DNA of 64,000 bases from an uncultured Prevotellaceae bacterium (GTDB lineage: Bacteria > Bacteroidota > Bacteroidia > Bacteroidales > Bacteroidaceae), in NCBI GenBank assembly GCA_900317635.1, contig ONHN01000007.1, positions 1 to 64,000 of the forward strand. The letters are read 5' to 3'. This document shows, one piece after another, positions 60,841-64,000 of this stretch. The notes below the pieces were generated by a model. It ran no database searches and was not told the origin of the DNA. It saw only the letters and a program-made list of their open reading frames with translations. Numbering within the stretch: the first letter of the stretch is position 1; each line of letters opens with the position of its first letter. The position numbers and the translations under genes were made by a program.

Positions 60841-62349
60841 ATGAAACACTTTTTCCTTATAGTTTTTATCGCCCATGCCTTTATCTTGAAGGCTCATGCC
60901 GAGGATCGTACCATTTCCTCAGCGGCCGAGTTGGTCGCCTTTGCCGAAGCTGTCAATGCGGGTGGGGATTTTAGTGGGAGCCACGTGGTGCTTACAGCCG
61001 ACATCGACCTTGCTACCTACGAAGCGTGGACACCTATCGGGACCGACGCCAATCCCTTCCAAGGAACGTTCAACGGAGGAGGACATCGCATCACGAACCT
61101 GCAAGTGAAAGCCAATGCGCTCGAAACAGGCTTTGTCTGTGGACTTTTTGGGCGCGTAGGCGCATCGGGCGTTGTGCAGGACCTGACCGTCAGCAGCCTC
61201 AGCGTCATGATAGAAGATAATGGGGGCTACGACCAAAACGCTTGTCAGATAGGTGCCATTGCAGGTAGAAACGACGGACGCATCGTGGGGTGTGCCAATC
61301 GTGGCGTTAGCGTTTTTGGCAATTGGGACAACGCCTACGTGGGAGGCATTGCAGGCTACAACACGGGGGCCGTAGAAAACTGCTACAACCTCGGACGCAT
61401 ATTCACGGGTAGCAGTTACAACAACAATAACCTTGGCGGCATCGTTGGCTTTAATGCCCATGGCGCCGAAGTCAGCAATTGCTTTGTGCGAGCCGAAGTG
61501 ACGCAAAACGTCAGCGGAAGTAGCCGCAGCGGAGCCATTTGTGGCAATAATCTGGGCAGCGTGGCCAGTTGCTTCTATATGGACGCTACATCGGAGGATG
61601 CCACCCTTGTGCTTCAGAACAACGCCGACAACGAAGCGGCTCTCGCTTCAGCCGACGGCCTGACTAATCAAAACGTGCTACTTTCCGACCGCACCATCTT
61701 TAGCGATGAGGCTTGGAACACGCTCTGCCTGCCCTTCGACCTCCCCGGCGCAGGCAACGGCCGCTCACCCATAGCAGGTGCCACGGTGCGCCAGCTCGAT
61801 GTTGATGCTTCGGGTTTTCGTGCCGCTACAGGGGTGTTGACGTTAGACTTTGTGGAAGTAACCGACATCGAGGCAGGCCGTCCTTATATCGTCAAGTGGG
61901 ACGAGGCCATCAGCGAAGACCTGCACAATCCGCTCTTCCTCGGCGTGACCATAGCTAACAAGAACGCCGCCGAACGCACCGTCGCTACCTCCGATGCCAC
62001 CGTCGATTTCATCGGACAGTTTTCTGCACTCAGCATTCCTGCCGAGGATAAGAGCTTGCTCTATCTTGGCGACGGCAACCTCCTCTTCTATCCCAATGCT
62101 GCCATGCAGATAGGTGCATGTCGAGCCTATTTCCGCCTGCCCGGTTTGCAGCAAGGTGCCGATGCTGTGCGAGGGGTGGTGCTAAACTTCGATGCCAATG
62201 CCACCGTATCAGGCATCAGTCCCGCCGTCGCAGTTCCCTCCACCTCGCCCGCAGCTGTGTGCTGTACACTCGATGGGCGAAAAGTCAGGGGCCGTGCCCT
62301 AAGTAGAGGCATCTATGTCGTTAACGGCAAAAAGGTGCTGATGAAGTAG
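60841..62349 (+). CDS. GLUG/beta-helix secreted protein with C-terminal tag
   Basis: The product has 502 residues from the ATG at 60841; the upstream 37 codons come from a dispersed repeat. A signal peptide (to about 20, AHA) precedes a GLUG-type beta-helix (~25-280): TADIDLATYEAWTPIGTDAN, GTFNGGGHRI, then ladder repeats IGAIAGRNDG, VGGIAGYNTG and LGGIVGFNAHG. A beta domain (~290-460, WNTLCLPFDL) typical of Bacteroidales surface proteins follows. The tag LDGRKVRGRALSRGIYVVNG plus KKVLMK closes it. It shares the beta-helix type with the giant neighbour at 48415. Confidence 0.87.
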   Translation: MKHFFLIVFIAHAFILKAHAEDRTISSAAELVAFAEAVNAGGDFSGSHVVLTADIDLATYEAWTPIGTDANPFQGTFNGGGHRITNLQVKANALETGFVCGLFGRVGASGVVQDLTVSSLSVMIEDNGGYDQNACQIGAIAGRNDGRIVGCANRGVSVFGNWDNAYVGGIAGYNTGAVENCYNLGRIFTGSSYNNNNLGGIVGFNAHGAEVSNCFVRAEVTQNVSGSSRSGAICGNNLGSVASCFYMDATSEDATLVLQNNADNEAALASADGLTNQNVLLSDRTIFSDEAWNTLCLPFDLPGAGNGRSPIAGATVRQLDVDASGFRAATGVLTLDFVEVTDIEAGRPYIVKWDEAISEDLHNPLFLGVTIANKNAAERTVATSDATVDFIGQFSALSIPAEDKSLLYLGDGNLLFYPNAAMQIGACRAYFRLPGLQQGADAVRGVVLNFDANATVSGISPAVAVPSTSPAAVCCTLDGRKVRGRALSRGIYVVNGKKVLMK

Positions 62350-62382
62350 ATTTTGCGAACGCACGTTTCCATAAAAACAGGA

Positions 62383-62436
62383 GAGCAGAGCGAAGCAAGC
62401 CTTGCTCTGCTCTTCTCTTCTCTTCTCTTCTCTTCT
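62383..62436 (+). terminator. Terminator plus TCTTC microsatellite
   Basis: gagcagagcgaagcaag pairs with cttgctctgctc (62383-62412). It runs into a five-copy 5-bp tandem repeat (tcttc, 62411-62436). The pyrimidine run could act as the U-tract and may also be variable in length. Confidence 0.65.
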
Positions 62437-62516
62437 GGCGAGGACGTATTCCCTTGCAGGTTGCGGCGGTTGATAGGCGGGGTGTGGGTCGTTGGAGTGT
62501 TCTTAAAATTTATTGC
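62437..62516. other. Intergenic sequence left of the foldback element
   Basis: No gene, repeat or promoter was recognised in these 80 bases between the TCTTC run and the left terminal repeat of the element. Confidence 0.5.
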
Positions 62517-62836
62517 TGTCCGCTAAAAGTTGGTGCAAACGACGAATGAATGAGTGTCTATTGTGCTTTTGAAGATTCTTATTTGTGAGGGGTTTGCTGT
62601 CGCCGTAGGCGACATATTATGCTTAACCCCCGTCGCTCGAAGCGTAGCGAAGAGCGTCGTGGGGAAAAGGTGACAAACTACACTGCGTCTCCGTAGGAGT
62701 CGCACAAACAATAAGTTATGTCTGGTGTGCGACTCCTACGGAGACGCAGTAAGTGACGTGACAAACAACCCCACGACGCACTTTGTGCGACGGGGGTTAA
62801 GCATAGTGTGTTGCCTACGGCAACTTTTACCGGACA
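62517..62836. mobile_element. Foldback MITE-like element (~320 bp)
   Basis: Outer ends tgtccgctaaaagttg (62517-62532) and caacttttaccggaca (62821-62836) are inverted repeats with one mismatch. Inside, further inverted pairs nest inward. gccgtaggc (62602-62610) pairs with gcctacggc (62813-62821). tatgcttaacccccgtcgc (62618-62636) pairs with 62787-62805, perfect over 19 bp. gcgtcgtgggg (62654-62664) pairs with 62769-62779. The innermost arms, 62682-62706 with 62726-62750, are perfect over 25 bp. There is no transposase. Non-autonomous foldback elements are mobilised in trans; the parent family was not identified. Confidence 0.85.
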
Positions 62837-63104
62837 CCAATATAAGTTTTTTCCCATCAGCTATCACACTATCACGAAGTTCTTGCATACGTTTGAGTTC
62901 TTCTTCCATCCATTTACGATATTCTCGACGTTCTTTAATCGTTGATATGATGAACACATCTATGAGCATATATAGGTTTGCTCCGAACCAAACTATGCAT
63001 AAGTAGAGTCCAGAAATATAACCTGCTTTAAGTTGCTTCACGAAGAACGCGGAAATGCAATACATGACGAAAGCCCAAACGAGGAATCCGACAAATCATA
63101 CCAT
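62736..63104 (-). pseudogene. Damaged small membrane-protein gene fused to the foldback element
   Basis: The frame from ATG 63104 reads MV then TGA (63096-63098), then FVGFLVWAFVMYCISAFFV, KQLKAGYISGLYLCIVWFG and ANLYMLIDVFIIST, a two-helix membrane protein with a charged helical tail (KERREYRKWMEEELKRMQEL). The first helix starts before the next ATG (63065), so translation from there would lose half of it. The last ~33 residues (from about ILVSGKSCRRQHTMLNPRR) are read from the MITE, so the native C-terminus is lost. An intact 109-residue product from 63065 remains possible. Function is unknown. Confidence 0.6.
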
Positions 63105-63112
63105 AGTCGTTC

Positions 63113-63412
63113 TTATTTAGTTTGTTTTTCATTAAAGGCACGTGCGCAGCCGCGCAAGGCCAGTCCTGCCCACAGCAGGCTTAGCGCGTAGTAGGGCATA
63201 GGTGCCTGGGCTGGCAGCAGCAAGGCCGTGGAGGCGGCACACATATTCAAGATGTGAAGACACTGACGCGGCGTAACGTCTTGTTCGAGCAGTTGGCTAA
63301 ACTTTGAAGCCAATGAGCGCATGCAGCCACTTGCTTCGAGGGCGCGAAGCGGAGAGAAGGTGGCCAGGCGGGAGTTCTGTAAGGCTGTGCTGAGGGAGAC
63401 TTTCTGTGTCAT
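63113..63412 (-). CDS. Small hypothetical membrane-associated protein
   Basis: The 99-residue product has an amphipathic N-terminal half (SLSTALQNSRLATFSPLRAL, ASKFSQLLEQDVTPRQCLHI) and a hydrophobic hairpin (~55-88: LNMCAASTALLLPAQ, MPYYALSLLWAGLALRGC). No family was recognised. A promoter-like GAACTTTG box and a 25-bp palindrome lie 55-95 nt upstream, which supports a real gene. The reading frame is not explained by an overlapping gene. Confidence 0.65.
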   Translation of the reverse strand: MTQKVSLSTALQNSRLATFSPLRALEASGCMRSLASKFSQLLEQDVTPRQCLHILNMCAASTALLLPAQAPMPYYALSLLWAGLALRGCARAFNEKQTK

Positions 63413-63467
63413 AGCTTCTGCGTATTGATAGGTGATTGTTTGGGGTTGTTATCTTTTTTTGACGCTG

Positions 63468-63506
63468 CAAAGTTCCGACTTGTTTGTGACACGCCATGTC
63501 ACAAAC
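63468..63506 (-). promoter_or_regulatory. Promoter with overlapping palindromic operator
   Basis: On the minus strand GAACTTTG (plus 63468-63475) is a near-consensus -7 box. The palindrome gtttgtgaca-cgcca-tgtcacaaac (63482-63506, perfect 10-bp arms) covers the -33 position. The half-site TTTGTGACA resembles sites of Crp/Fnr-type regulators, though the 5-bp centre gives a wider spacing than the classical TGTGA-N6-TCACA. Confidence 0.65.
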
Positions 63507-63721
63507 CCGCTTTTGTGTGTTAAAAATGCACGGCAAACTTCACTTTTTTGCTTTTGCCGCAGTTAGCCAGCCCTTCGCAGCTCTGCATGCAGGGGGTGTG
63601 GCGAACCATAGAGACAGATGTTGTACTCCTACTTTGGTGTAGGCAAACTCGCCACCTTTCACTCCGCCCATTTTTCGTGGCTTTCGCGCACGCGTATAAA
63701 TGTTAAAAATGCGTGGAACTG
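63507..63721. other. Intergenic region without recognised features
   Basis: No gene, hairpin or repeat family was recognised between the palindrome and the DUF4492-gene promoter. Confidence 0.5.
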
Positions 63722-63752
63722 TTGCAATTCCAGAAATTCTGTTGTATATTTG
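63722..63752 (+). promoter_or_regulatory. Distal promoter of the DUF4492 gene
   Basis: TTG (63722-63724), 20 nt, TATATTTG (63745-63752) fits the Bacteroidota consensus, 120 nt upstream of the start. A second -7 box, TATCTTTG (63831-63838), lies 35 nt before the start codon and may be the main promoter. Confidence 0.65.
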
Positions 63753-63873
63753 TAGTGCGTTTCGGCAGAGGCGGCGAAAGAAAGCGGGATTTTTTCTACC
63801 CCTCGAAGAGACTATAACAAGAATAAGTTGTATCTTTGCACATCATACGTTGCTCTACAAAGAGATAAACATC

Positions 63874-64000
63874 ATGGCTCATCAACAATCCCCCAGTCGC
63901 TTTCGCGAATTTTTCCGCCACCGTCCTACGGGGCGCGCCCTTGTGCTGATAGTTTGCCTGAAGCTCTTCGTGATGTTCGCCATCCTGCGCATCTTCTTCT
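63874..64000 (+). CDS. DUF4492-family protein, partial at the window edge
   Basis: The visible 42 residues are MAHQQSPSRFREFFRHRPTG, then RALVLIVCLKLFVMFAILRI and FF. The short charged N-terminus followed by a membrane helix with the L-K-L-F-x-M-F-x-I-L-x-x-F-F-F pattern is typical of DUF4492, a small membrane protein encoded directly upstream of cydA in many Bacteroidota. cydA would be expected just beyond the right edge. The family call is by pattern memory from a partial sequence. Confidence 0.7.
   Translation, partial: MAHQQSPSRFREFFRHRPTGRALVLIVCLKLFVMFAILRIFF

Noticed and set aside
1..64000. tRNA or rRNA genes
   Set aside because: No T-loop (ggttcgaatcc-type) with matching acceptor stem and no rRNA signature was seen in reading both strands; a tRNAscan run would settle this.

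Overview
The window is chromosomal DNA from a member of the Bacteroidota, most likely order Bacteroidales and probably near Prevotellaceae. The evidence is internal. Promoters follow the TTTG-N19/20-TAnnTTTG pattern of that phylum. Several families are typical of Bacteroidales (DUF4491, DUF4492, DUF5020, GH92, glutaminyl-cyclase-type M28 lipoproteins, reverse rubrerythrin). Five secreted proteins end in the same short tag, of the kind ending in GRRV...GLYIINGKKVLVK. I saw no rRNA, tRNA, CRISPR array, prophage or complete insertion sequence.

Layout. Positions 1-8.5 kb hold a 21-bp tandem array, two tandem paralogous ~1,176-residue secreted proteins on the minus strand, and an extremely acidic protein. 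From 8.6 to 20.6 kb there are intergenic arrays and a large palindrome, then tsaE, an FKBP lipoprotein, cydB (without cydA), dsbD, an FDP flavoprotein and its rubredoxin with a broken toxin-antitoxin pair between them, a DUF5020 porin-like protein, a DASS transporter and small envelope proteins. From 20.8 to 29.4 kb a plus-strand block carries recJ-recQ, an FHA/PP2C/membrane-protein trio, frr, rsgA and an NfeD-like gene. From 29.5 to 48 kb lie an AAA+ ATPase, reverse rubrerythrin, another tagged secreted protein, a GH92 mannosidase, an AlkD-like protein, an acyl-ACP thioesterase, a candidate 6S-like RNA, a CvfB-like protein, a Sel1 protein, a second FHA protein with a Ser/Thr kinase, sufE, an M28 lipoprotein, a C26-M19 fusion, DUF4491 and an Lrp/AsnC regulator. 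From 48.4 to 62.3 kb there is a 3,865-residue surface protein, a lipoprotein and a GLUG-type tagged protein. The right end holds a foldback MITE-like element that has fused to a damaged gene, a small membrane protein, and the start of a DUF4492 gene.

How the genes work together. One theme is oxygen and oxidative defence in an anaerobe: cytochrome bd subunit II, the diiron flavoprotein with its rubredoxin, reverse rubrerythrin, DsbD and SufE. A second is Ser/Thr phospho-signalling split over two loci: FHA plus PP2C phosphatase at 24.7-27.2 kb, and FHA plus kinase at 40.9-43.1 kb, with both FHA proteins carrying zinc ribbons. A third is surface display, with five tagged proteins plus lipoproteins.

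The intergenic DNA is unusually structured. At least three dispersed repeat families, three arrays with a 21-22 bp period, a 50-bp array and a 97-bp palindrome lie between genes. The separation of cydB (minus strand, left) from DUF4492 (plus strand, right end; this gene normally precedes cydA) would be undone by inverting the ~53 kb between them, so this window may be largely one inverted chromosomal segment.
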